From NCBI RefSeq assembly GCF_024753245.1, contig NZ_JANUGX010000001.1:186001-250000 (forward strand): 64,000 bases of DNA, read 5' to 3'. A program made the position numbers and the translations under genes. Positions 24,540 through 32,821 of this stretch are shown piece after piece. The first letter of the stretch is position 1, and the number at the start of each line of letters is the position of its first letter. This DNA is from Massilia norwichensis (GTDB lineage Bacteria > Pseudomonadota > Gammaproteobacteria > Burkholderiales > Burkholderiaceae_D). Under the pieces are notes generated by a model, which worked only from the letters and a program-made list of their open reading frames with translations, made no database searches and was not told the DNA's origin.

Positions 24540-25559
24540 ATGGTCCGAACCACCTCTCTGCTCCGCCGTCGCCTGCTGGCACTGACCCTGGCGCTGGGCA
24601 GCGCCGCCCTGCCGCTCGCCTCCCAGGCTGCCGGCCCGGAATTGCTGAACGTGTCCTACGACGTCGCCCGCGAACTGTACAAGGACGTCAACCCGGCTTT
24701 CATCGCCGAATGGAAGAAGAGCACCGGCGAAGACATCGTCATCAAGCAGTCGCACGGCGGCTCCAGCAAGCAGGCGCGCGCCGTCGCCGACGGCCTCGAA
24801 GCCTCGGTGGTGACCCTGAACCAGGCGAATGACATCGACATGCTGGCCGACCGCGGCCTGGTCGCCAAGGACTGGACCAAGAAATTCCCGAACAATGCTT
24901 CGCCCTATTACTCGACCATGGTGTTCCTGGTCCGCAAGGGCAACCCGAAAGCCATCCGCGACTGGGCCGACCTGGCCAAGCCGGGCGTGAAAGTCGTGAT
25001 CCCGAACCCCAAGACCGCCGGCAACGGCCGCTATACCTATCTGGCAGCCTGGGGCTCGGTCGTCAAGAAAGGCGGCAACGAAGCCCAGGCCCGCGAGCTG
25101 GTCGGCAAGATCTTCAAGAACGTGCCGGTGCTGGACGCCGGCGGCCGCGCCGCCACCACCACCTTCACCCAGCGCCAGATCGGCGATGCCCTGGTCACCT
25201 TCGAAAACGAAGTGAACCTGGTGCGCGCCGAATTCGGCGACAACTTCGAGGTCGTCTACCCGACGATTTCCGTGCTGGCCGAAACCCCGGTGGCCGTGGT
25301 GGATAAAGTGGTCGACCGCAAGGGCGTGCGCAAGCAGGCCACCGCCTACCTGAATTTCCTGTACTCGGAACAGGGCCAGGCGATCGGCGCCAAGCACTAC
25401 CTGCGTGTGCGCAACGAGAAGGTCATGAAGCAGTTTGCCGCGAATTACAAGCCGATCCAGCTGTTCACCGTCGACGATGTATTCGGCGGCTGGCGCGCGG
25501 CGCAGAAACGCCATTTCGACGATGGCGGCGAATTCGACAAGATCTATCAGTCGAAATAA
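24540..25559 (+). CDS. sbp: Sulfate/thiosulfate ABC transporter binding protein
   Basis: A 339-residue periplasmic sulfate-binding protein. The signal peptide ends at SQAAGPELLNV, and SYDVARELYKD, KQSHGGSSKQARAV and NPKTAGNGRYTYL are family signatures that hold the oxyanion. AAGGAAGAA precedes the ATG at 24540; an earlier in-frame ATG at 24456 would put 28 residues before the signal and is unlikely. The leader is AT-rich with a TATGAT at 24455-24460. The permease and ATPase genes are not adjacent. A strong terminator follows at 25686-25716. Confidence 0.94.
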   Translation: MVRTTSLLRRRLLALTLALGSAALPLASQAAGPELLNVSYDVARELYKDVNPAFIAEWKKSTGEDIVIKQSHGGSSKQARAVADGLEASVVTLNQANDIDMLADRGLVAKDWTKKFPNNASPYYSTMVFLVRKGNPKAIRDWADLAKPGVKVVIPNPKTAGNGRYTYLAAWGSVVKKGGNEAQARELVGKIFKNVPVLDAGGRAATTTFTQRQIGDALVTFENEVNLVRAEFGDNFEVVYPTISVLAETPVAVVDKVVDRKGVRKQATAYLNFLYSEQGQAIGAKHYLRVRNEKVMKQFAANYKPIQLFTVDDVFGGWRAAQKRHFDDGGEFDKIYQSK

Positions 25560-25583
25560 AAAGAATGTAATTCGAATTGCTAA

Positions 25584-25611
25584 TAAATGCTGGATAGATA
25601 TACAGCATTTA
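25584..25611. repeat. Inverted repeat TAAATGCTG-N10-CAGCATTTA
   Basis: A perfect 9-base dyad with a 10-base AT-rich loop, 25 bases past the sbp stop codon. It can form a hairpin in the sbp transcript before the main terminator and may protect its 3' end. No T-run follows. Confidence 0.6.
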
Positions 25612-25685
25612 CTAACGGAAAAATATGGCCGAGTCGCTTTTAAGAGATTACTTTAAGATAAATCGCTAAATTTCCGTTCACAAAT

Positions 25686-25716
25686 AAGGCCTTGCGACAA
25701 CGCGAGGCCTTTTTTC
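25686..25716 (+). terminator. Rho-independent terminator of sbp
   Basis: AGGCCTTGCG and CGCGAGGCCT pair over ten positions (one G-T) around an ACAA loop, followed by TTTTTTC. This is a textbook intrinsic terminator, about 127 bases after the sbp stop. Confidence 0.9.
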
Positions 25717-25758
25717 TTGTAGAATCTTGCCGGTGGTATTGATTTTCCCCCGATGACA

Positions 25759-25772
25759 TTGATCTAGATCAA
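25759..25772. promoter_or_regulatory. Perfect FNR/Anr box
   Basis: TTGATCTAGATCAA matches the FNR/Anr consensus TTGAT-N4-ATCAA at every defined base. It lies 84 bases before the start of the D-Ala-D-Ala endopeptidase gene, a usual distance for oxygen-responsive activation or repression. Confidence 0.6.
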
Positions 25773-25825
25773 GTTGTCGGTGTTCTGCCATTTCAAAAGC
25801 GCCATATAGCTCGCCGCTATTGGTC

Positions 25826-25843
25826 TAACTGAACGCTCAGTTA
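25826..25843. promoter_or_regulatory. Inverted repeat TAACTGA-ACGC-TCAGTTA before pbpG start
   Basis: A perfect 7-base dyad with a 4-base loop ends 13 bases before the ATG at 25857, where a ribosome-binding site should be, and no clear Shine-Dalgarno is seen. It could be an operator or an RNA hairpin affecting translation. Confidence 0.45.
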
Positions 25844-25856
25844 TCCAGACAAACAC

Positions 25857-26846
25857 ATGATCAAAAAATTCCTCGCTGCCGTGCTGATGACGATTTCCAG
25901 CGCGGCCGCCCTCGCTGTGCCTTTCGGATCGCAGTCGGTGCTGGTCGTCGAAGACGACACCGGCAAGGTCCTGTTCGAAAAAAATTCGGCTGCCGTCGTG
26001 CCCATCGCTTCGCTGACGAAGCTGATGACCGCGATGGTCGTGCTCGACGCCCGTCAGGACATGAACGAGCCGATCGAGATCGAGAAGGAGGACGTGGACG
26101 TGCTCAAGCACAGCAGCTCGCGCGTGCCGGTCGGCGCGACCATTCCGCGCCGCGACGTGCTGCAGCTGGCCCTGATGTCGTCGGACAACCGCGCCGCCGC
26201 TGCACTGGGCCGTACCTATCCGGGTGGTATGGATGCGTTCCGCCTTGCCGTGAAACGCAAGATCGCCGCGCTGGGCATGACCCAGACCGTGATCGAAGAG
26301 CCGACCGGCCTGTCGCCGCATAACAAATCGACCGCGGCCGACCTGGTCAAGATGGCGACCGCCGCCTCGAATTACGCGGAGATCACCCGCATCACGACCT
26401 CGCAGGATCACCTGGTCAACATCAAGGGCCGTGAAGTCGAGTACCACAACACCAACCGCCTGGTCGGCGCCAAGGGCTGGGACATCGGCCTGTCGAAGAC
26501 GGGCTATACCCAGGAAGCGGGCCGCTGCCTGATCATGCGCGTGAAGGCCGCGGGCAAGAACGCTACCATGGTGCTGCTGAACGCCGGCGCCTCCTCGGTG
26601 CGCATCCTGGACGCGCTGAACATTCGCCGCCACGTGCTGGGCGATGCCGCGCCGGCCGCCGCCAGCCCGGTACGCGCCCGCGTCGCCTCGCGCGTCAAGG
26701 CCGCCGTCGGCGGTCCGCGCATGAAGGCGACGGCACGTGGTCCGCGCATCAAGGCATCCGCCGGCGGTCCGCGCGCCAAGGCCTCGGCCAGCCGCACCAG
26801 CCGCTTCAAGCATGCGCAGGTGACGCGCCATCGCCGTCATCGCTGA
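25857..26846 (+). CDS. pbpG: D-alanyl-D-alanine endopeptidase (PBP7-like, S11)
   Basis: A 329-residue periplasmic penicillin-binding peptidase that cleaves peptidoglycan cross-links. A signal peptide (residues 1-20) precedes the S11 domain. The three active-site motifs are SLTK near residue 52, SSDN near 108 and SKTGYT near 213. After residue ~270 it carries an extra cationic tail with a tandem nine-residue repeat of pattern GGPRxKAsA and a basic His/Arg end, absent from the short E. coli PBP7. The upstream gap contains a perfect FNR box and a hairpin close to the start. Confidence 0.9.
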   Translation: MIKKFLAAVLMTISSAAALAVPFGSQSVLVVEDDTGKVLFEKNSAAVVPIASLTKLMTAMVVLDARQDMNEPIEIEKEDVDVLKHSSSRVPVGATIPRRDVLQLALMSSDNRAAAALGRTYPGGMDAFRLAVKRKIAALGMTQTVIEEPTGLSPHNKSTAADLVKMATAASNYAEITRITTSQDHLVNIKGREVEYHNTNRLVGAKGWDIGLSKTGYTQEAGRCLIMRVKAAGKNATMVLLNAGASSVRILDALNIRRHVLGDAAPAAASPVRARVASRVKAAVGGPRMKATARGPRIKASAGGPRAKASASRTSRFKHAQVTRHRRHR

Positions 26847-26904
26847 TCGCTCGATCGCCTGATCGGCACCCGAAGAAAGCCGCGCCGGTTCGCCGCCGTG
26901 GCTT

Positions 26905-29613
26905 TTATTTTGCCAGGCCCGCCAGCAGCGCCTGTACCGTGCCCAGTTCCACCGGCTTGGTGAGGTGATGGTCGAAGCCGGCCGCCGCCGAGCGTGCGCG
27001 ATCATGCTCGGCGCCCCAACCGGTCAAGGCGACCAGGCAGGGCTGGGCGATGCCGGGCAGGCGGCGGATCGCTTCCGCCGTCTCGAAACCGTTCATGCCC
27101 GGCATGCCGATGTCGAGGAAGACCACGGCAGGGACAAATTCCGTGACCATGTGCAGCGCTTCCTGGCCGCCGTGCGCGACCCGGGTCGCGTAGCCGTCGA
27201 CATCGAGGATCATGGCCAGGGTGACGGCGGCATCGACGTTGTCGTCCACCACCAGCACCCTGAGTCCGGATCCCGCATCCGCTTCGGTCGCCGCCGCCGA
27301 CACGGGCGCGCTTGCGCTGGCGGCGTCCTTCAGCAGCAGCGGCAGCCTGACCGTGAAGCGGCTGCCGGCGCCAGGCCCGGCGCTCTCCGCCAGCACGCTG
27401 CCGCCATGCATCTGCACCAGCTGGCGCACCAGCGACAGCCCGATCCCGAGGCCGCCCTGCGAACGCTCGCTTTCGCTGCCGACCTGGCTGAACATCTCGA
27501 ACACGCTTTGCAGCGCATGTTCGGGGATGCCGACGCCGGTGTCGCTGACCGCCACCACCGCTTCCAGGCCCTCGCGCCGCAGCGACAGCGCAATACGCCC
27601 GCCCGGCGGCGTGTACTTGGCGGCGTTATTCAGCAGGTTCGCCACCACCTGGGCGATGCGGGTGGCATCGGCGTGCACGAACAGCTCGTCGTCCGGCACC
27701 TCGACCGTCAGTTCGTGGCGCGCGGCCTCGATCAAGGGCAGGCTGGTCTCGACCGCGCTGGCCAGGATGGGGCCGAGCGCCACCTCGCCCTTGCGCAGGT
27801 TCAGCTTGCCGCCGCTGATGCGGGCGACGTCCAGCAGGTCGTCGATCAGGTGCACCATGTGGGTCACCTGGCGCTCCATCATTTCGCGCACCCGCGCCAT
27901 GGCCGGCGTCGCATCGCGGTTCAGGCGCAGCACCCCCAGGCCGCTGCGGATCGGCGCCAGCGGGTTGCGCAGCTCATGCGCGAGCGTCGCCAGGAAGTCG
28001 GTCTTGCGGCGGTCGGCTTCTTCGAGGTCGCCGGCAAAGCGGCGCAGTTGCTCCTCGGCCGTCTTGCGTTCGGTGATGTCGCGGAACAGCGCCGCCACCT
28101 TGGTGCTGCCGGCCTCGCCGATACGGGTCAGGTAGACGTCCAGCCAGCGCCCCAGGCCTTGCACGTAACGCTCGTAGCGCAGGTTGCCGCCCTCCTTCGC
28201 CACCTTGCGCACCGACTCCAGCCACCACACGTGGGGTGCGGACGGCAGGCTATGTGCCTTCCCGACCACATCCGCCAGGCCCGAATGCACGCTGAAGGCA
28301 GCATTCGTCTCGAGGAAGGTCCAGCCGGTCGGCTGGTCGTTCGCGTCCAGGTGCAGGTCGACCACGCAGAAGGCCTGGTCCATCGAATCGAACAGGGTGC
28401 GGTAGCGCTCCTCGCTGGCGCGCAAGGCCTCGGCGGCGAGCTTGCTGTCGGTGGTGTCGAGCACGATCGCGACCAGGCCGTGGGTCTCGCCGGCGGCGTT
28501 GCGCAGCGCGTTGACGCTGGAGGTGGCCGACATCAGGCTGCCGTCCTTGCGGCGGTAGTGCTTCTCGACCGCCCGTCCTCTGCCCTCGGCGACGATGCTT
28601 TCGACCGCGGCCAGCGTCTTCTGCACCGAGTCGGGCGCGGTGATGTCGATGATCCAGGTGCCGAGCAGCTCGTCTTCGGTATAGCCCAGCATGGTGCAGA
28701 ACTTCTGGTTGACCAGGGTGATGTTCCCGGCCACGTCCATCTCGACCACGCCGGTGGCGGCCTGGCTGACGATCTTTTCGAAGCGCTCGCGGCTCTCGTG
28801 CAGCGCGATCTCGGCCTGGCGGCGATGGGTTTGGTCGATGCCGTGACTCAGCACCGCATAGATCTCGCCCTTCGCATCGCGCAGCGCGGTATAGATCACG
28901 TCGACGTAGCGCTCCTCGAGCGGGGCGCCGGGCTCGCGCTGCAGCGCCACACGCAAATTGTTGCCGACAAAGGGCTCGCCGGTCCGGTACACCTGGTCCA
29001 GCAGCTTGAAGAAACCCTGGCCGCCCACTTCCGGCAGCGCCTCGCGCGCCGGCAGGCCGACCAGGCGGCGCTGCCCGACCAGCTGGTAATAGCGGTCGTT
29101 GGCCATCTCGTACACGTGCTCGGGCCCGCGCAGGATGCACATGAAGGCTGGCGCCTGCTTGAACACGTCGTTCATGCGCTGGTTGGCGGCCTGGACTTCG
29201 CCCAGCAGATGGCTGCGCTCCTGTTCGAGCCGCCGCTGCGCTGTCACCTCGCGCGAGACCGCGACCAGTTGGCCGTTGGCGCCGCCGAGCGGGGTGACGA
29301 CGATGTCCCACCATTTGGGCGTGCCGCGCATGGTCGGGCAGAACGCGCTGGCCCGCCCGCTGCCGCCGCGCCGCGCCTGTTCGAGGGCGATGCCGACCGC
29401 CTCCCTGCTCTCGTCCGGGAACAGCGACAGCCAGCGCTGGCCCTGGAGCGCGCTGAAATCGTCGATTTCCATGCCCAGGCGGCCGTTGCGGTTCATGGCC
29501 AGCAGGCGGCCATCCGCGTCCAGCAGCTTCATGCAGTCGGGACTGTTATCGAAGAGTTGGGCGCCGAGCAGCGCGGCTTGGGCGGCAGGCAGGCTGCCGT
29601 AGGAATCGGACAT
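26905..29613 (-). CDS. Multi-PAS hybrid sensor histidine kinase
   Basis: A 902-residue soluble hybrid kinase: four PAS-type domains (roughly residues 15-130, 140-265, 275-395, 400-520), HisKA with LAHELRNPLAP (His near 546), HATPase with NLLNNAAKYT, DTGVGIP and GLGIGLSL, and a receiver (residues ~785-900) with VVDDN, FLDIGMPG (phospho-Asp) and KPVE. No membrane segment, so it senses a cytosolic cue. It is convergent with pbpG (58-base gap) and downstream of motA in the same direction. The partner regulator is unknown. Confidence 0.92.
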   Translation of the reverse strand: MSDSYGSLPAAQAALLGAQLFDNSPDCMKLLDADGRLLAMNRNGRLGMEIDDFSALQGQRWLSLFPDESREAVGIALEQARRGGSGRASAFCPTMRGTPKWWDIVVTPLGGANGQLVAVSREVTAQRRLEQERSHLLGEVQAANQRMNDVFKQAPAFMCILRGPEHVYEMANDRYYQLVGQRRLVGLPAREALPEVGGQGFFKLLDQVYRTGEPFVGNNLRVALQREPGAPLEERYVDVIYTALRDAKGEIYAVLSHGIDQTHRRQAEIALHESRERFEKIVSQAATGVVEMDVAGNITLVNQKFCTMLGYTEDELLGTWIIDITAPDSVQKTLAAVESIVAEGRGRAVEKHYRRKDGSLMSATSSVNALRNAAGETHGLVAIVLDTTDSKLAAEALRASEERYRTLFDSMDQAFCVVDLHLDANDQPTGWTFLETNAAFSVHSGLADVVGKAHSLPSAPHVWWLESVRKVAKEGGNLRYERYVQGLGRWLDVYLTRIGEAGSTKVAALFRDITERKTAEEQLRRFAGDLEEADRRKTDFLATLAHELRNPLAPIRSGLGVLRLNRDATPAMARVREMMERQVTHMVHLIDDLLDVARISGGKLNLRKGEVALGPILASAVETSLPLIEAARHELTVEVPDDELFVHADATRIAQVVANLLNNAAKYTPPGGRIALSLRREGLEAVVAVSDTGVGIPEHALQSVFEMFSQVGSESERSQGGLGIGLSLVRQLVQMHGGSVLAESAGPGAGSRFTVRLPLLLKDAASASAPVSAAATEADAGSGLRVLVVDDNVDAAVTLAMILDVDGYATRVAHGGQEALHMVTEFVPAVVFLDIGMPGMNGFETAEAIRRLPGIAQPCLVALTGWGAEHDRARSAAAGFDHHLTKPVELGTVQALLAGLAK

Positions 29614-29718
29614 GGGTGGAAATGTTGGCGTGGACGCCCAATTTCGGCAATTTAGCCATTATCGGTGAGCACGAATGCAAACTCAAGCGCTCTCTATCAA
29701 CGCGTTCCCGGTGCGGCT

Positions 29719-30579
29719 TCAGCGCGATTTCAGCTGCCGCACATGGCCTTCCAGCTCGGCGAAGCTGGGCCGTTCGGTGGCCGAGATCACCTTGCGTCCG
29801 AACTCGACCGCGATGGTCGGCGCATAGCCGTTCATGCTGGCCAGCAGCGTCACCTTCACGCACTGCAGGGCCTTGACCACTTCCTGGTGGCGGCGGTGCA
29901 GCAGGCTCGCCAGCGGCGCCACCAGCCCGTAGGACAGCAGGATGCCGAGGAAGGTACCGACCAGCGCCGCCGCGATCAGGCTGCCCAGCTCCGCCGGCGG
30001 ACGTCCGATCGCGCCCATGGTGTGCACCACGCCCATCACCGCGGCGACGATGCCGAAGGCCGGCATGCCGTCGGCCAGCTTGTGGATCGCCTGCACCGGG
30101 ATCTCCGCGTCCTCCTGGTAGGTCTCGATCTCGCAGTCCATCAGGTTTTCGAGCTGGTAGGCGTTCATGGTGCCGGACACCAGCAGGCGCAGGTAGTCGG
30201 TGATGAAGTCGAGCAGGTGGTGGTCCGCCAGCACCAGCCGGTATTTGCCGAAGATCGCGCTCTCATAGGGCGCATCGATGTCGTCCTCGAGCGACATCAG
30301 GCCTTCGCGCCGCACCTTGGTCAGCACGTCGAACATCAGCGCCATCAGCGACATGTAGAGCTCGCGGGTATAGCGGGAGCCGTGGAACAGGACCGGGATG
30401 CTATGCCAGGTCAGCGAAATCGCCTTGCGGTCGTTGGCGATCACGAAGGCGCCCAGCGCGCCGCCGAAGATCATCAGGAGCTCGTAAGGCTGGAACAGCG
30501 CCGCCAGGTGCCCGTCCTGCAGCACGAAGCCGCCGAACACCGCCAGCAGCACGACGCAAAAACCGACAAGGATCAACAT
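29719..30579 (-). CDS. motA: Flagellar motor stator protein MotA
   Basis: A 286-residue proton-channel stator subunit. It opens with MLILVGFCVVLLAVFGGFVLQ, has a second membrane segment near residue 33, a cytoplasmic loop with the rotor-contacting charged stretch (Arg near FDVLTKVRREG), and two more segments near residues 160-215 including the conserved Pro in GRPP and the MPAFGIVAAVMGVVHTMG block. The ATG at 30579 follows GGAG and gives the normal MotA N-terminus; an ATG at 30627 adds 16 residues. No motB is adjacent: the next gene is the hybrid kinase. Confidence 0.9.
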   Translation of the reverse strand: MLILVGFCVVLLAVFGGFVLQDGHLAALFQPYELLMIFGGALGAFVIANDRKAISLTWHSIPVLFHGSRYTRELYMSLMALMFDVLTKVRREGLMSLEDDIDAPYESAIFGKYRLVLADHHLLDFITDYLRLLVSGTMNAYQLENLMDCEIETYQEDAEIPVQAIHKLADGMPAFGIVAAVMGVVHTMGAIGRPPAELGSLIAAALVGTFLGILLSYGLVAPLASLLHRRHQEVVKALQCVKVTLLASMNGYAPTIAVEFGRKVISATERPSFAELEGHVRQLKSR

Positions 30580-30663
30580 GGCGCAGTCTCCGAGGTTACC
30601 AAACAGCAACTTTAACATTGTTGCCATCAGGAAAGCAAAGACTGGCGCAAATAAGCCTTACTT

Positions 30664-30764
30664 CGTCGTTCCCGCGAAGGCGGGAACCCAAGTCCTTTGC
30701 GGGCTGTAAAAGGCTTTTCGCGCTACTCACCCAAACTTGGATCCCCGCCTGCGCGGGGATGACG
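30664..30764. repeat. REP-type inverted pair downstream of recD
   Basis: CGTCGTTCCCGCGAAGGCGGGAACCCAAGT (30664-30693) faces its near-complement at 30735-30764, each with its own small hairpin, forming a BIME-like unit. To the right, three shorter degenerate copies of GCGGGATGACGGGG follow up to about 30805. It lies between the divergently placed ends of motA upstream DNA and recD. A related pair occurs at 52487-52613. Confidence 0.85.
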
Positions 30765-30814
30765 GGGAAAGCTGCGGGATGACGGGGGAAATGTGCGGGA
30801 CGACGGTTTTACTG

Positions 30815-32821
30815 CTAACGCTCGATCATCCCGCGCAAGCCGCTGGCCCGATGCGTACGCTTGCCGATCGTCTCGCCCAGCACCGCGGGCACCGGCGTCA
30901 GCAGCGTGAACTCGCGGCTGGCGCGGGTGATGCCGGTGTAGACCAGTTCGCGCGCCAGCACCGCCCCACCCTCCTTCGGCAGCGCCAGCACCGTGTGCGC
31001 GAATTCCGAGCCCTGGGATTTATGGACCGTCATCGCATAAGCGGTTTCCACATGCCGCAGGCGGGTCGCCAGCACGCTGCGCACCTTGTCGCCTTCCAGG
31101 AACCAGACCCGCAGCGAGCCGGGGCGCGCCGGGTCGGGCAGGGTCAGGCCGATGTCGCCGTTGAAGACGTTGGTCGCGTAATCGTTGCGGGTCACCATGA
31201 CCGGGCGGCCGGTGTACCAGTCGCTGCTGCGGCGGATCAGGCCGACACCGTCGAGGCGCTGCTCGATCGCCGTGTTCAAGCCCTCGACGCCCCATTCGCC
31301 CTCGCGCACCGCGCACAGGATGCGGAAGGCCTCGAAGCGCTGCAGTACCGCGCGCACCCAGTCCTCGTGGGCAGCGCCATCCGCGCCCTGGGTTGGACCT
31401 TCCTTCAGCAGTTGCAGGTAGGGCCGGTAGCCTTCCAGCGCCAGGCCGATCGCGTGCTGCTGCTGGGCGTGTTCGATCCAGCGCAGCGCGTGCGCGACCT
31501 CGACGCCCAGGGCGCCGCGCGCGCGCAGCACGGCCGTCGCGGCCTCGACGTCGCCGGCGTTCACCGCCAGCGCCAGTTGGCCGATCGGACCGCCGAAGCG
31601 GCGGCTGTGGCGCAGCATCACGGTCTGCTGGGCCAGCGCGCCGCCCGCGTGCACGTAGTCCGGCGGGATCGCCTCGCCGCTCGCTTCGCGCACGAAGGCC
31701 ACGGTATCTTCGTTGTAGTTGCCGGCCTGGGCATCGGCGCACAGGTCGCCCAGCACGGCGCCGGCTTCCACCGAGGCCAGCTGGTCCTTGTCGCCGAGCA
31801 GGATCAGGGTCGCGTCGGGCGGCAGCGCGTCCAGCAGCGAGGCCATCATCTCCAGGTGCACCATCGAGGCTTCGTCGACGATCAGCACGTCGACGTCGAG
31901 CGGATTGCCGCGGTGGTGGGCGAAGGCGCGGCTGTCCGGGCGCGCGCCCAGCAGGCTGTGCAGGGTGCGCGCCGCGCCCATGCGCGCCGTCAGTTCGCGC
32001 AGCGGCAGCCGGTCGCCGACCTTGTCCGCCAGCTCGCCCAGCGCCTTGTCGATCGACTGCTTCAGGCGCGCGGCCGCCTTGCCGGTCGGCGCCGCCAGGG
32101 CGATGCGCTGGCGGGCCGCATCCGGCGCGGTCGCGAACAGCAGCGCCAGCAGGCGCGCCACGGTATAGGTCTTGCCGGTGCCGGGACCACCGGTGATGAT
32201 CGCCATCCTGCCGCGCAGGGCGATCGCGCAGGCCAGCTTCTGCCAGTCCGGTTTTTCGGCGGCGCGCTGGGTGGCGAACAGCGTGTCCAGCCATGCGCGT
32301 ACGGTCGGCACGTCGACCGCCTGGTGCGCGGCGGCGCGGGCGCGCACGCTGGACGCCACCGTGGTCTCGTCGCGCCAGTAGCGGCGCAGGTAGAGCCGGC
32401 CGTTATCGGCATCGCCGTCCAGCACCAGCGGCTGGCCGTAGTCGAATTCGCCGGCCGTCCACACCTGCTCGCAGCCGCTCAGTTGCGCCATCCAGCCCTT
32501 GGCGTTCTTCGGCAGCGGCTTGATGGCGGCTGCCAGCTCGGTCCATTCTTCGGCGGGCAGGCCGAGCAGGCCGGCGGCGTCCTGCGCCAGGTCGGCCAGC
32601 AGCAGGCAGCTGTGGCCGCGCCCTTCCAGCTCGGACAGCACCAGGGAAGCCAGCAGCAACGGGCCGCTCGCCGGTCCGAGCGAGGCGACGAAGCGGGCGA
32701 AGGCGCCGGACAGGCGGCGCAGTTCGCCGGCCTCGGTCAGGCGCTCCACCTCGAACCAGAAGATGTCGATCTTGTCGGGGTCCATCATCCCCTCGTCCTT
32801 GTCCTTGTTCTTGTCAGCCAT
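30815..32821 (-). CDS. recD: RecBCD exonuclease V, alpha subunit (RecD)
   Basis: A 668-residue 5'-3' helicase subunit of RecBCD. Helicase motifs in order: Walker A TGGPGTGKTYT near residue 215, LIVDEASMV near 316, GDKDQLASVEAG near 345, and motif VI region VETAYAMTVHKSQGSEF near 600 with VYTGITRA. The ATG at 32821 overlaps the recB stop by eight bases, so the subunits are translationally coupled. It is the last gene of recC-recB-recD; a REP pair follows. Confidence 0.94.
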   Translation of the reverse strand: MADKNKDKDEGMMDPDKIDIFWFEVERLTEAGELRRLSGAFARFVASLGPASGPLLLASLVLSELEGRGHSCLLLADLAQDAAGLLGLPAEEWTELAAAIKPLPKNAKGWMAQLSGCEQVWTAGEFDYGQPLVLDGDADNGRLYLRRYWRDETTVASSVRARAAAHQAVDVPTVRAWLDTLFATQRAAEKPDWQKLACAIALRGRMAIITGGPGTGKTYTVARLLALLFATAPDAARQRIALAAPTGKAAARLKQSIDKALGELADKVGDRLPLRELTARMGAARTLHSLLGARPDSRAFAHHRGNPLDVDVLIVDEASMVHLEMMASLLDALPPDATLILLGDKDQLASVEAGAVLGDLCADAQAGNYNEDTVAFVREASGEAIPPDYVHAGGALAQQTVMLRHSRRFGGPIGQLALAVNAGDVEAATAVLRARGALGVEVAHALRWIEHAQQQHAIGLALEGYRPYLQLLKEGPTQGADGAAHEDWVRAVLQRFEAFRILCAVREGEWGVEGLNTAIEQRLDGVGLIRRSSDWYTGRPVMVTRNDYATNVFNGDIGLTLPDPARPGSLRVWFLEGDKVRSVLATRLRHVETAYAMTVHKSQGSEFAHTVLALPKEGGAVLARELVYTGITRASREFTLLTPVPAVLGETIGKRTHRASGLRGMIER

